From positions 248,001 through 312,000 of the forward strand of contig NZ_LATM01000003.1 in the NCBI RefSeq assembly GCF_000972495.1: a DNA stretch of 64,000 bases. The letters run 5' to 3'. Of this stretch, positions 25,715-34,557 are shown piece after piece (the first letter of the stretch is position 1; each line of letters begins with the position of its first letter). This stretch comes from Hymenobacter terrenus. GTDB lineage: Bacteria > Bacteroidota > Bacteroidia > Cytophagales > Hymenobacteraceae. The notes beneath the pieces were generated by a model, which worked only from the letters and a program-made list of their open reading frames with translations, was not told the DNA's origin and did not search any database. A program made the position numbers and the translations under genes.

Positions 25715-27097
25715 TTATTCCAGCACCAGCTTGTGCTGCTCCACGGTGCCGTCGGTGCGGAGCAGGCGCACTAGGTAGATGCCCTTGGCGCGCAGGTCCG
25801 AAAGGTCGAGCGTAGGTTGGCGCAGGTTGTGCGTTGTGCGCACCACCTGGCCCAATAGGTTGAGCACCTGCACGCGGGCAATGGGCAACGGGCCAGTGAG
25901 GCGCACGGCATCGATGGCGGGGTTGGGGTAAAGTTGGTACAGCACTGGCCGGGCTGCCACCGCAGCAGTCACGAGGTTCACCGTGAACGTGCGCGTGCTG
26001 ACGGTGCCCTGAAACTGCGCCTCAAAGCGCCACTCGCCGGTGGGCGCGTTAGTCGGCAGCTGGTAGTTCCAATACCAGTAGGAGGCAGGGTAGTGGGCTA
26101 CCGTCGAGGCATGCGTCCAGGTCCTAAATACCGAGTTATCGGGCCGGTAAATGGTATACTGGGTTTGCTGGCCGGCCTGCTGGTCGTGGTAATAAGCGGC
26201 GGTGTATACCGTGCTGCCGGGCGCGAAGGTCCGGCTCTCGTTGGGGGTATCGGGTGCCGGGCAGGTGTTGAACACCGGCGCGGCGCTGTGGGTGAGCAGC
26301 GTGTTCACGGTGGGCTCGTAATACGTGCGGGCCGTGGCCCACGAGCCAGTTGCTGGGCTGCACGGCCCGCTGTAGGGGTCGAGCACCACGCCGGAGGCAC
26401 TGTGCAGTTCGAAGTGCAGGTGCGGGCCGCTGGAGTTGCCCGAGCTACCCACCGTTCCCAGCACTTCGCCCAAGGCTACGCTGGCCCCCAAGGGCTTGGC
26501 CGTAACCGAGCCGGTCTTCATGTGCCCGTACCAGCACACCGTGCCATCCATGTTTTGCACATACACTGCATTCCAGTTCGCGCCCGTCAATGCGCAGCTA
26601 CGGTCGGGGTTGCCATCGGTTTTTCCTATGATGATGCCCGGCGCAGCGGCGACAATTTCTACCTGGCTGCGGTCCATCATGTTGAAGCTGAACGGCCACG
26701 GGAAAAGGTCCAAGCCAGCGTGGTTGTAGCCCGTGCTGGTGTCGTAGGTGCGCGTGCCGCAGTTAAAATCCTGCACCGCGTTGGGGAAGGCGGGGTTGTG
26801 GTCCACGAAGTTACTAATACCGTATGTGCTGGCATAGTCAAAGCCTGCGGCCTGGCGCAGCGGCCAGCTCAGGGGCACTGTGGTGGAGCGAGCTGCTCCG
26901 GACGCGGGCAGCAGGCGCTGCCCGCGCAGCCGGGCAATGTTGGCCGACAGCAAAGTCTCAATCTGCTGGCGTTGGGCGGGCGTCACGCACTCGGCGGCGG
27001 GTGGCTGGTAGCCGCCCCCACCTGTGGGGGCCACGCTTTGCGCCAAGCTGCTGAGTGCGCAGAGGGTCAGACAGAAAAGAAGGTAGGCGTTTTTCAT
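25715..27097 (-). CDS. M23 (LytM-type) metallopeptidase with T9SS sorting domain
   Basis: The 460-residue secreted protein starts with a signal peptide (MKNAYLLFCLTLCALSSLAQ). The M23 domain spans about residues 115-240. Zinc ligands are visible as His126 and Asp130 in YNHAGLDLF, and His226/His228 in GPHLHFELHS; GTVGSSGNSSGPHLHF is the usual C-terminal signature. A beta domain follows (about 280-370), and the last 75 residues are a type A sorting domain (LYPNPAIDAVRLTGP, LNLLGQVV, GIYLVRLLRTDG). It should cut peptidoglycan cross-links or other peptides outside the cell. An in-frame ATG 23 codons upstream is rejected because it would bury the signal peptide. Confidence 0.9.
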   Translation of the reverse strand: MKNAYLLFCLTLCALSSLAQSVAPTGGGGYQPPAAECVTPAQRQQIETLLSANIARLRGQRLLPASGAARSTTVPLSWPLRQAAGFDYASTYGISNFVDHNPAFPNAVQDFNCGTRTYDTSTGYNHAGLDLFPWPFSFNMMDRSQVEIVAAAPGIIIGKTDGNPDRSCALTGANWNAVYVQNMDGTVCWYGHMKTGSVTAKPLGASVALGEVLGTVGSSGNSSGPHLHFELHSASGVVLDPYSGPCSPATGSWATARTYYEPTVNTLLTHSAAPVFNTCPAPDTPNESRTFAPGSTVYTAAYYHDQQAGQQTQYTIYRPDNSVFRTWTHASTVAHYPASYWYWNYQLPTNAPTGEWRFEAQFQGTVSTRTFTVNLVTAAVAARPVLYQLYPNPAIDAVRLTGPLPIARVQVLNLLGQVVRTTHNLRQPTLDLSDLRAKGIYLVRLLRTDGTVEQHKLVLE

Positions 27098-27110
27098 GTA
27101 TTGGGACAGA

Positions 27111-27157
27111 AAACAAAAAAGACTTTCCAGCAAATATATGCTTGCCGGAAAGTCTTT
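27111..27157 (-). terminator. Intrinsic terminator of the aldolase gene
   Basis: 11-bp stem (27118-27128 with 27147-27157) followed on the minus strand by a T run (complement of CAAAAAA at 27114-27120). Confidence 0.85.
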
Positions 27158-27206
27158 GTATCTCACGCCCCGAGTGGCGGTAGTGCCGGGCTGTGCCGGC
27201 CAGTGG

Positions 27207-28289
27207 CTAGGGCCGGCGATTAATGCAGTTTAAATCCTCAAAAGCCTGCTTGAGACGCGCTACGAAGGTTTCTTCACCCTTGCGCAGCCACACGCGCGGG
27301 TCGTAATATTTTTTGTTGGGCGAGTCGGCGCCGCTGGGGTTACCAATCTGGCTTTGCAGGAAGCCTTCGTTCTTCACGTAGTAGTCCTTAATGCCTTCCC
27401 ACAGCGCCCATTGCAAGTCGGTGTCGATGTTCATCTTGATAGCACCGTAACTGATGGCCTCGCGGATTTCCTCCTGGCTGGAGCCCGAGCCGCCGTGAAA
27501 TACGAAGTCGACGGGCTGAGGGCCGGTGCCGAAATGCTCTTGCACATACTGCTGCGAGTTGAGCAAGATTTTGGGCTGGAGCTTCACGTTGCCAGGTTTA
27601 TATACGCCGTGCACGTTGCCAAAAGCCGCGGCGATGGTAAAACGTGGGCTCACCTCGCTCAGTTCTTTGTAGGCGAAGGCCACTTCCGAAGGCTGGGTGT
27701 AGAGCTTGCTGGAGTCGACGTCGGAGTTGTCCACGCCGTCTTCTTCGCCGCCAGTCACGCCCAGCTCAATCTCCAGCGTCATTCCGATTTTAGCCATGCG
27801 CTCCAGGTAGCGCTTGCAGATTTCGATGTTCTCCTCAATCGGCTCTTCCGAAAGGTCGAGCATGTGCGAGCTGAACAGCGGCTGGCCGTGCTGCGCGTAG
27901 TATTTCTCGCCAGCATTGAGCAGGCCGTCAATCCAGGGCAGGAGCTTTTTGGCGGCGTGGTCGGTGTGCAACACCACGGGTACGTCGTAAAGCTCGGCCA
28001 TGAGGTGCACATGGTGGGCGCCCGAAATGCCCCCGGCGATGCTGGCCCGCTGCCCGTCGTTTGAGGCGGACTTGCCGGCGAAAAACTGAGCGCCACCGTT
28101 CGAAAACTGGATAATAACCGGCGAGTTTACGGCCTTGGCAGTTTCCAGCACGCCGTTCACAGTGTTGGTGCCAGTTACGTTCACGGCGGGCAGGGCGAAG
28201 GCGTTGGCCTTGGCATATTGAAACAACGATTGAACTTCGTCGCCGTGCAGGACGCCCGCTCGCAGGCCGGTAAGGATTTGGTCAGCCAT
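27207..28289 (-). CDS. fbaA: Class II fructose-bisphosphate aldolase
   Basis: The 360-residue zinc aldolase splits fructose 1,6-bisphosphate in glycolysis and joins the trioses in gluconeogenesis. Length equals E. coli FbaA. Visible motifs are VVLHTDHAAKKLLPW with the catalytic Asp and first zinc His, LEIELGVTGGEEDGVDN, AAFGNVHGVYKPGNV with the next zinc His, FVFHGGSGSS with the third, and KMNIDTDLQWALW. ATG 28289 is favoured; 20 upstream in-frame residues do not look coding. It is transcribed alone and ends in a clear terminator. Confidence 0.95.
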   Translation of the reverse strand: MADQILTGLRAGVLHGDEVQSLFQYAKANAFALPAVNVTGTNTVNGVLETAKAVNSPVIIQFSNGGAQFFAGKSASNDGQRASIAGGISGAHHVHLMAELYDVPVVLHTDHAAKKLLPWIDGLLNAGEKYYAQHGQPLFSSHMLDLSEEPIEENIEICKRYLERMAKIGMTLEIELGVTGGEEDGVDNSDVDSSKLYTQPSEVAFAYKELSEVSPRFTIAAAFGNVHGVYKPGNVKLQPKILLNSQQYVQEHFGTGPQPVDFVFHGGSGSSQEEIREAISYGAIKMNIDTDLQWALWEGIKDYYVKNEGFLQSQIGNPSGADSPNKKYYDPRVWLRKGEETFVARLKQAFEDLNCINRRP

Positions 28290-28461
28290 AAAAATGAGTT
28301 GTGCGGCAGCGCCGCGGTGAAAAAAGCTGGAAAAGCCCAGGCGGCCCAACCGAACCGCCCGCGCAGCAAAGTACGGTCGGCGTTGCTTAACGTGAAAGGC
28401 CGGTCCGAAACGAGCCGCACCCGTACCCGCAACCTACGTTTTGGCGTAGGCGTGGGCACAT

Positions 28462-28499
28462 ACAAAAAGAGGCCGACCGTTATTTAACAGTCTGCCTCT
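28462..28499 (-). terminator. Intrinsic terminator
   Basis: Arms 28468-28477 and 28490-28499 form a 10-bp stem with one mismatch; a T run follows on the minus strand. It serves the gene at 28525-28947. Confidence 0.75.
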
Positions 28500-28524
28500 A
28501 TCTGTGATTCTGTCGCGGCCGGTT

Positions 28525-28947
28525 TTAGGCGGCCGTCATCAATTTGGCCTGCTGAAACACGCCGTGCTTGGTCATGACCTGTACTTGATAAGTGTAGTCG
28601 CCGGGGGGCAGGCCCAGGCCGTGCAGATTCAGCGTGATGCTCTGCGGACCCGGCCGCCGGGCTTTGCGGATAACGCTGGCCAGTTTGCGCCCCTGCCTGT
28701 CGAACAGGTTGAGCCGCACATCAGCGGTCGTGGTCAGGACGAAGGGCACCGTGGTTTCGTCTACGAAAGGGTTGGGGTAGTTCTGCTCCAAGCTGAACGG
28801 GCTACCGAGTACCTGATTGAAGACAGCAACAGAAACCGGCTTGCTCTGTTCGGGCAGCACGACGTCGGGCGTGAGTGCGCAGCCACTGATGACGACGTCA
28901 GGGTCGTCGGGTAAGAGGTAAAAGTCGGTTTGAGACATTTGCAGCAT
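28525..28947 (-). CDS. Small protein with T9SS type A-like C-terminal domain, no signal peptide seen
   Basis: The likely product is 140 residues (ATG 28947; ATGs 28938 and 28980 also possible). After an acidic N-terminal stretch (FYLLPDDPDVVISG) comes a type A sorting-like domain of ~80 residues: SLEQNYPNPFVDETTVPFV, LFDRQGRKLASVIRKARRPG, LPPGDYTYQVQV. None of the starts gives a signal peptide, so export through the inner membrane is not explained. The end (KLMTAA) also lacks the usual basic finish. It may be a sorting-domain remnant or a protein using the fold for something else. Confidence 0.6.
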   Translation of the reverse strand: MLQMSQTDFYLLPDDPDVVISGCALTPDVVLPEQSKPVSVAVFNQVLGSPFSLEQNYPNPFVDETTVPFVLTTTADVRLNLFDRQGRKLASVIRKARRPGPQSITLNLHGLGLPPGDYTYQVQVMTKHGVFQQAKLMTAA

Positions 28948-28980
28948 AGGTGACAAAGAGAGAGAAGAAAAGGTCGTCAT

Positions 28981-29310
28981 GTGGAGGCAAGAAGAACCGG
29001 CCGGGTGCCGATGAGAAATCAAAGTTGGTGGGTTGTTGCCGGCAACACCAATAGAATCGATGATTTGGCTTGAAAAGGCGATGAGCAAGAGCTTAGAAGC
29101 TGTTAATGACGAGGGCCGCGAATTAAATAGCGGCGAGTGGTTGCGCCATCGTACCAATGCCGCTCACTTTCTTTCGCACCGATAAAACGATTTAGCAGCG
29201 GCGTGGGAAAATGAGCAACAGGAGCTTCACTGCAAGGAAAATGCCAGGAAAAAAAAGTTGCGCTTTTTGAACGAGTGAGTACGGTAAAATCTTGTCTCTG
29301 CCGAGGGCCG
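28981..29310. other. Intergenic region, 330 bp
   Basis: No gene is seen between the two minus-strand genes. It holds a hairpin with T run near 29249-29268 and upstream sequence of the small T9SS-like gene. Confidence 0.5.
29249..29268 (-). terminator. Short terminator of the T9SS type B protein gene
   Basis: A six-base stem (29252-29257 with 29263-29268) is followed on the minus strand by an eight-base T run. Confidence 0.5.
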
Positions 29311-31245
29311 CTACGGGAGCACCTCTACCCAGCCCCTGAACTTACGACCATCGGTGTAGGTGACGAGGTAGTAATAGGTGCCGGCCACGCCCGCGCCGCC
29401 CCAGCGGAAGCCCCGGTCGGGCGACTGATACACGAGCTGCCCCCAGCGCGAGAAGATTTTGATATTGGCGAAGCGTCGGTCACAAAAGTCGAGCGGCAGG
29501 TCGGGCATGACGAGGAAGTCGTTTTTATTGTCGCCGTTGGGCGTGATGACGTTGGGTGGTCGAAACGCGATGGAATCTGCTACGGACTCTACTTCAAACC
29601 GGATGACCCGCTCCTGGGGCAGCGGCACGCAGGGACCGGCTTCGGCCAGCTTGAAACGCACGAGTAGCCCGTTGCTGGCGCCCGCGGCGGCTACGGCCGC
29701 GCAGGTGGGCTCCCACACGAAGGTTCCGCTAGCCTGGCCCGCGCCGTTTTGGGCTGTGAAGCTCATGCCCGCCGTGGCCAGGTCGAAGCCGGTGCCCGTG
29801 GCCGTGAGGGTAAGCGGATTGCGGTCGGCATCGGTGCCGGCGAGGGTGGCTACGAAGCGGCGGCCCAGGGGCAGACGCACCAGCGCCGGCGTGCCCTCCA
29901 ACACGGGCAGGGGTGCCGGCGGGAAACTCGTAGTGAGTACCGGAGCGGCATTCGGCACCGGCGCGGCGGTGAAAGCCACCCGCAAGGTGTCGCGCTTGGG
30001 CAGGCTGCACCCGTTATCGGCCACGATGAGGTCGAGCAAATAAACCTGGCCCTTGGTATCGGTGCATTCGGGAAAGCAGAGGGTGGCGGTGAGGGTATCG
30101 GCGGCGCCGGCGGCGCGCACGGTGCCGGTAGTGGTGGTGGTGAACGTGGGCGCGGGCACCGTGAAATTGACGGGCCGGCTGGTCATGGTAAGCACCGAAC
30201 TGGGGTCGGGGTCGGTGTAGCGAATGGTCAGGCAACGGTTGCCGCCCGGCAGCAGGCGCAGCGTATCGCGGCCGGGGCGATAAATAGCCGTGCTGCCGGT
30301 AGCCCGCATTTGCAGCTGCGGGGGCGTATTGGTGGGGCAGTTCAGCACGTAGAGCTGGAAGTCGCGCCGGGTTTCGCCAATTTTCACGCCGCGCCGGTAT
30401 TCCGAGCAGCGCACTCCAAACACAAACAGCCCTAAGTTACGCGGCCGGACGGTGAGGCGCCCGGTGCGCGCGTCGATGCCCAGGGGCGGGCTGCCCGGAA
30501 TCTGGTTGGTGGTGCTCAGGCCGGGGGTCCAGCTTATTAGCGAATAGGGGGCCGGGGCGGCCTGGGGGAGCGTGGGGTTGACGCCGCTGGTATGGCCGTT
30601 GAGCGGCGTTACCATGTCGTAGCTGAGGGAGTCGCCATCGACGTCCTGCCCGCCGAAATCGTAGTAAAACAGTTCGTTGCGGCAGGCATAATCACCCAGG
30701 GGCGGGAAAATGCGCGGCGTCGAATCGATGAAAGCCGCCCCGTTGCGCACCACGGCCGGAAATTCCAGGTAGAAAGCCTGGGCTGCCGCGCCGGGAGCGA
30801 CAATGTTGCTGATGGCCAGGTTGCGGCAGCAGCGCTCCACGGCCACGTAGTAGCCCCCGGCGCTGGCATAAGTAGCGGCCGTGAGGGTGATATCCTTGCT
30901 GTATACCAGCTTGCGCGTACTCAGGGAGCCCACGGTGCAGGCCGGATTGGTATAATTGACAAACGTGTTGCTGGTCAGGGGCAGCAGCACATCGGTGACG
31001 CGCTGGTTGGTGACTTTGTTGAAGATGCCCGCTGTCAGTTGCTGGTCGAGAGCGCCGGTGCTACCATTGATGGCGTCAAAATACAAATTGAGGGTGAGGG
31101 TGTAAGTGCTGCCTGTCTTGTGCTGCAAGTCCAGCTCGCCACCCACAATGTGCGTGGCCGAGGCCGCCAGTGGTGCTAGGAGCGTCAGTGCCAGCAGCCA
31201 GCGACGGCAAGGCACCAGGAGTAGGGCGAGTATCGTCTGTTTCAT
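29311..31245 (-). CDS. Surface protein with gliding-motility-type (T9SS type B) C-terminal domain
   Basis: The 644-residue protein has a signal peptide (from ATG 31245, ending AASA) and opens with THIVGGELDLQHKTGSTYTLTLNLYFD, common in Bacteroidota surface proteins. Repeating beta domains with cysteines (about residues 200-540) follow. The last 80 residues are the CHU_C/type B sorting domain: NVITPNGDNKNDFLVMP, FANIKIFSRWGQLVYQS, AGTYYYLVTYTDGRKFRGWVEVLP. Type B proteins are exported by T9SS and stay on the surface or in filament networks. An upstream in-frame ATG adds 20 residues and is less likely. Confidence 0.88.
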   Translation of the reverse strand: MKQTILALLLVPCRRWLLALTLLAPLAASATHIVGGELDLQHKTGSTYTLTLNLYFDAINGSTGALDQQLTAGIFNKVTNQRVTDVLLPLTSNTFVNYTNPACTVGSLSTRKLVYSKDITLTAATYASAGGYYVAVERCCRNLAISNIVAPGAAAQAFYLEFPAVVRNGAAFIDSTPRIFPPLGDYACRNELFYYDFGGQDVDGDSLSYDMVTPLNGHTSGVNPTLPQAAPAPYSLISWTPGLSTTNQIPGSPPLGIDARTGRLTVRPRNLGLFVFGVRCSEYRRGVKIGETRRDFQLYVLNCPTNTPPQLQMRATGSTAIYRPGRDTLRLLPGGNRCLTIRYTDPDPSSVLTMTSRPVNFTVPAPTFTTTTTGTVRAAGAADTLTATLCFPECTDTKGQVYLLDLIVADNGCSLPKRDTLRVAFTAAPVPNAAPVLTTSFPPAPLPVLEGTPALVRLPLGRRFVATLAGTDADRNPLTLTATGTGFDLATAGMSFTAQNGAGQASGTFVWEPTCAAVAAAGASNGLLVRFKLAEAGPCVPLPQERVIRFEVESVADSIAFRPPNVITPNGDNKNDFLVMPDLPLDFCDRRFANIKIFSRWGQLVYQSPDRGFRWGGAGVAGTYYYLVTYTDGRKFRGWVEVLP

Positions 31246-31653
31246 AAGTAGGAAGATAAGCAAGAATAACACAAAATAACCATGCGGGCGCGCATCCTCA
31301 CTCAAACTTCACGTCAGGCCGCCTTGAAATAGAATGATTCAATGGCAATGCTGCTATCGGTTAGCTGTTTGAGGAGGCCGTCGATCCGGTCTGGCAGCAT
31401 TTCGTGGCCAGGTATGGCTGCTGTCGGTCAGGCACACCTGATGGATACGATACGTCCCGTGTCGAAAGCGCCGGAGGGGAGTCACGGAGCCCACCACGCG
31501 GAGTTTAGCATAGGTGGGATACAAGCCAATATTTCAAGGATAACGCAACATAAAATGGGGTAAAATTACCCCGCCATGGGCGAATTCAGGCTCATTTCAT
31601 GCGCATTGTCCGCCGCTGGGCGCCACAGCAGTGATGAGGAACAATTCCAGGCA
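31246..31653. other. Intergenic region, no firm gene
   Basis: About 400 bp between the T9SS type B gene and the hairpin at 31654. A 27-residue minus-strand peptide frame (31314-31397, MLPDRIDGLLKQLTDSSIAI...) reads like protein but matches no family and may be a relic. Confidence 0.4.
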
Positions 31654-31721
31654 TTGTGCGTTGTAAGAAAAGAGGGTGTAAGAAAAATAAATCTTACACC
31701 CTCTTTTCTTACAACGCACAA
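31654..31721. repeat. Perfect 30-bp inverted repeat
   Basis: Arms 31654-31683 and 31692-31721 are perfectly complementary with an 8-nt A-rich loop. The right arm ends at the first plausible codon (TTG 31723) of the helix-turn-helix gene, so it could be an operator or an mRNA hairpin over its start. Confidence 0.8.
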
Positions 31722-31722
31722 A

Positions 31723-32336
31723 TTGATAGCCGACGCTGCCTCCGCCCTTAATTTATTGCAAGCTGTACGGGTACACTTTGGCGTAAGCTTACGCGCCTTG
31801 GGGTGTCGGAGGCCACGCTGACGCAGGCTGCCACGGGCCGGCGCGAGCTGTCAGTGGGCGCCTACGTGCGGCTGCGCCCGCTGGCCGAGGCCCTGCCGCC
31901 ACCCTGGAACCCGGCTCCACTGCCCGCTGCCCTGCCAGTCCCGCTGCCGGCTCCGGACCTGGGCGCTGCCCTGCTGCCAGCGCTGCCCCACGCGCCCGAC
32001 CCCGCCGTGCTGCGCGCCCGGCTGGCGGCGTGCCAGCACTTGCTCCTGGGAGCTGCGCGAACCCTGGCCCCGCTGCTGCGCCGGCAGGCCCAGGCCCGGC
32101 GGCTGGGGGCGGTGCTGCCCACGCTGGCCACCGCCTTCGCGCCGGCGACCGATGTGCTGGCCGCCCGCTGGCTGCCGCAGTTCGCGGCCCAGGCGGCCGA
32201 GCGGCTGGGGCCCGCCGCCAGCACCACGCTGGCGGTGGCGCTGGCTCGGCAGCAGGGGCTACGCCTGGAAGCGGCCCAGCTTACCGCCTGGCTCGGCGAG
32301 GCGGCGCGCGACCCCGCCGACGGCCCGCAGCAATAA
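31723..32336 (+). pseudogene. Helix-turn-helix protein gene, frameshifted at GGGG 31800-31803
   Basis: Two overlapping frames join into one sensible protein: LIADAASALNLLQAVRVHFGVSLRALG continues in the next frame as VSEATLTQAATGRRELSVGAYVRLRPLAEAL. The join gives a Cro/C1-like helix-turn-helix, with the recognition helix right at the break. A single missing G in the GGGG run at 31800-31803 explains it. The rest (about 140 residues) is Ala/Leu/Pro rich, probably helical. If no frameshift is made good, translation could restart at GTG 31803, giving a 177-residue protein lacking part of the DNA-binding domain. Decay, phase variation or a sequencing error are all possible. Confidence 0.55.
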
Positions 32337-32432
32337 AAATTCAATTACTATTTTATGTATACATTTGGCTGGTCGGGAACCACCGGCCGGGCACTCTGCC
32401 CGGCGCGTTTATCACCCCCGCTTTTTTGCGTT

Positions 32433-32841
32433 ATGGCGTATGACTTAAGTTCTCTTACCCGCAAGGCTATGTGCGACCGGGCCCTCGCGCTGGCCCAACC
32501 CGTGCGCGACGACCTGGTGTTTCAGCTCTCCCTGCTGGCGCGGCAAAACGCTACTGCTACCGAAGGGGCCAATGTGACCGATGCGAATCTCGACGCAGTG
32601 ACCATTGAGTTCACGGCCCTCAGTGGCCGGGATGGCCCCCGGCGTTGTGCGCGAGAAGTACGAGCGCAAGCTGCGCCGCATCAGCGAGCGTCAGGCCCAG
32701 CTCACCGACCGGGCGACGGATTTCGACGGAGTGGTGCTCACCGATAATGAGTTCGACAATCGCCGCCTCACCGTGGCCCTCGCCGAAACCGACACCTACA
32801 TCGCCGAGGTAACCGCCCACCGCGACACCCTGTCCAACTAA
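32433..32841 (+). pseudogene. Small coiled-coil protein gene, probably split by a +1 frameshift near 32631
   Basis: From ATG 32433 the frame reads MAYDLSSLTRKAMCDRALAL and continues to EFTALSGR; then the next frame continues as MAPGVVREKYERKLRRISERQAQL to the stop at 32841. Skipping one G in CCGGG (32627-32631) unites them into a ~135-residue helical protein. Alternatively ATG 32632 starts a second gene of 69 residues overlapping the first. No family is recognised. It lies 97 bp after another frameshifted gene. Confidence 0.5.
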
Positions 32842-32875
32842 GCAGGCAGTCGGCAGGTCAGCGGCGCTTCCTCCG

Positions 32876-32939
32876 CGGCGCCATACAAACACAAAACCCC
32901 TCACCAGCCGGCGAGGGGTTTTGTGTTTGTATGGCGCCG
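32876..32939. terminator. Perfect 27-bp hairpin between convergent genes
   Basis: Arms 32876-32902 and 32913-32939 are perfectly complementary with a 10-nt loop. The inner part AAAACCCCTC/GAGGGGTTTT looks like a terminator usable in both directions. Confidence 0.8.
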
Positions 32940-32976
32940 GGCGACGTTCGGGGCGGCGGGGAGGATGCCGTACTTC

Positions 32977-33354
32977 TTACCCCAGGAAAAGCTCCAATTT
33001 CCCAGAAGCCAAGTCGTCGGGATTGACGGCTTCCAATTCGGCAATCAGATTGGCGATGCGGCGCGTGATATACTCGTATTCTTTGTCATCTGGGGTGTAG
33101 TAGCGCGGGAATGCTGCTTGGAGCTGGCGTAACTCATTCAGCACTTCGGGAAGGTTCTCCGCGTCTAGGTCAAGACCGGGGTCAATAATGTCCAGCCAGG
33201 GGTACCCCTCTTTTTCAATAACTGGGTACCAATACTTATAGAAACTTTCCTCCCCCGAGACTGGCACTAGCCAACCGCGTGTCATCAATTGGTCTGTATT
33301 ATCAAAACGCGGAACCAATTCATCAGGAAATTGGAAAAGTAAAGCGACTGACAT
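32977..33354 (-). CDS. Putative immunity protein of the second TssD-toxin cassette
   Basis: A 125-residue acidic protein follows the toxin fragment after 12 nt. Acidic, small, soluble and cassette-terminal is what is expected of an immunity protein. Tryptophans and tyrosines (FYKYWYPVIEKEGYPWLDI) and a helical C-terminus (YITRRIANLIAELEAV) are visible, but no family is recognised. If the toxin is broken, it could persist as an orphan immunity gene protecting against kin. The ATG at 33354 is the only good start. Confidence 0.6.
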   Translation of the reverse strand: MSVALLFQFPDELVPRFDNTDQLMTRGWLVPVSGEESFYKYWYPVIEKEGYPWLDIIDPGLDLDAENLPEVLNELRQLQAAFPRYYTPDDKEYEYITRRIANLIAELEAVNPDDLASGKLELFLG

Positions 33355-33366
33355 GATTTTTATTGC

Positions 33367-34455
33367 TTAATTCTTACCGTATTGAGCTGTAATTTCCCAA
33401 CCTGGATTTTCTACCCGCAACCGCTTCATGGCATCCTCTGTAGCTGCCCGTACCTCAGGGGCATCAGCATCGATTCGGAAATGCAAGCGGCGGAAATTTC
33501 GGATTTGTACAATATCTAGGGCGGGCTGGGGATACGTGTATTTGGCGATTCCCAGCCCCTCAATGCGTTTTTTTGTTTTATTATAGACATGTTTCTCAGC
33601 CCACTCGTCTGCTGTTTGGTAAGATAAACCTGTCTTTGGGTTCACCCTTATCAGTCCCTCAGCGCTTTTATCCTCAATGAATATCTTTTCCTTCAGATTC
33701 ACGCCGTCGAATTCACCAACCGACTCCCGGCGTAAGCCAGCCAATTCAATATGCCTAAAATCCGGTGCCAGTGCTCTCAATGCGCCTCGCGTAGCTGCTC
33801 GTCCAACTTATCCAAGTGGATGCCCCGGACCTTAGCCAGCAGGGCCAGATACTCGGCCTGTTCCGCTTTCGTGAGCTTGCCCAGCTTTTGCAATCTCTCT
33901 AACTCGGCTAGGCGCAGCGCGTCTTTGGGCACGACGGGTGGGTGCTGCGGAATGCCGGGCGCATGAGCGGCTTGCGGCAACAAGAGCAAGCCCGCCAGCA
34001 TCGCCGGAAAGCTGGCCCCCGCTTCGAGCACGCGTAACATCCCCGCTCCCAGCCGCGTCCAGACCGATTCCTCCACCAGTGCACCACTTTAGGCAGCACG
34101 GGGACCGGCTTCGGCACCGGCGGGGGCGTCGGGATAATCGACGGCACGTTCAGGTAGGCGTTCGGGCCCCGGCCGCGCTCCCAGGTCCAGCCGTCGGGGT
34201 CGGAGAGGGTGAAGTGGCACACGTAGGCCCCCAGGTGCTCATTACCGGACTCAAACTCCTCGTCGTAGCCCACGCAGTAGGCAGCTTTGAAGGTGAGCGT
34301 CTCGACGGCAATGCCATTATCGAGCACCACGAGCCGGGCGGGCAGGCGCTTGAGCGGGTCCCCGGCCCAGCCTTCCAATAGGTGATGGTCGGGCACGTCG
34401 GCCGTCGCGTGAAGCAGGCCTCGCACCACTTTGGCCACCACCCGGCCCCGCTAAG
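33367..34455 (-). pseudogene. Truncated and frameshifted TssD-toxin gene (orphan effector cassette)
   Basis: On the minus strand, 34450-34119 is a gap-free, roughly 90% identical copy of codons ~31-141 of the intact TssD fusion (35908-35577). It starts without the first ~30 codons. Downstream the product moves through three frames: PKPVPVLPKVVH, then from about 34085 VEESVWTRLGAG...MLAGLLLLPQAA (membrane-like) with a helical ELERLQKLGKLTKAEQAEYLALLAKV, then from TTG 33780 a ~135-residue toxin-like domain. That domain has FDGVNLKEKIFIEDKSAEGL, fitting a PD-(D/E)xK nuclease core (Asp ... Glu-Asp-Lys), and ends FRRLHFRIDADAPEVRAA. Each frame change equals one lost base. It cannot give a full effector as read. 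Confidence 0.65.
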
Positions 34456-34498
34456 CTTACAAAATGCTGTAGCTCCTACACTGCCTTTCGTAGACAAC

Positions 34499-34531
34499 AA
34501 AACCCCAACCAGCAAAGCGGTTGGGGTTTTT
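34499..34531 (-). terminator. Intrinsic terminator of the intact toxin/immunity pair
   Basis: Perfect 12-bp arms 34499-34510 and 34519-34530 with an 8-nt loop. The A-rich left end gives a T run on the minus strand, and the right end gives one on the plus strand. Confidence 0.85.
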
Positions 34532-34557
34532 ACTGGTTCAACTTTTGGCCATGATAG

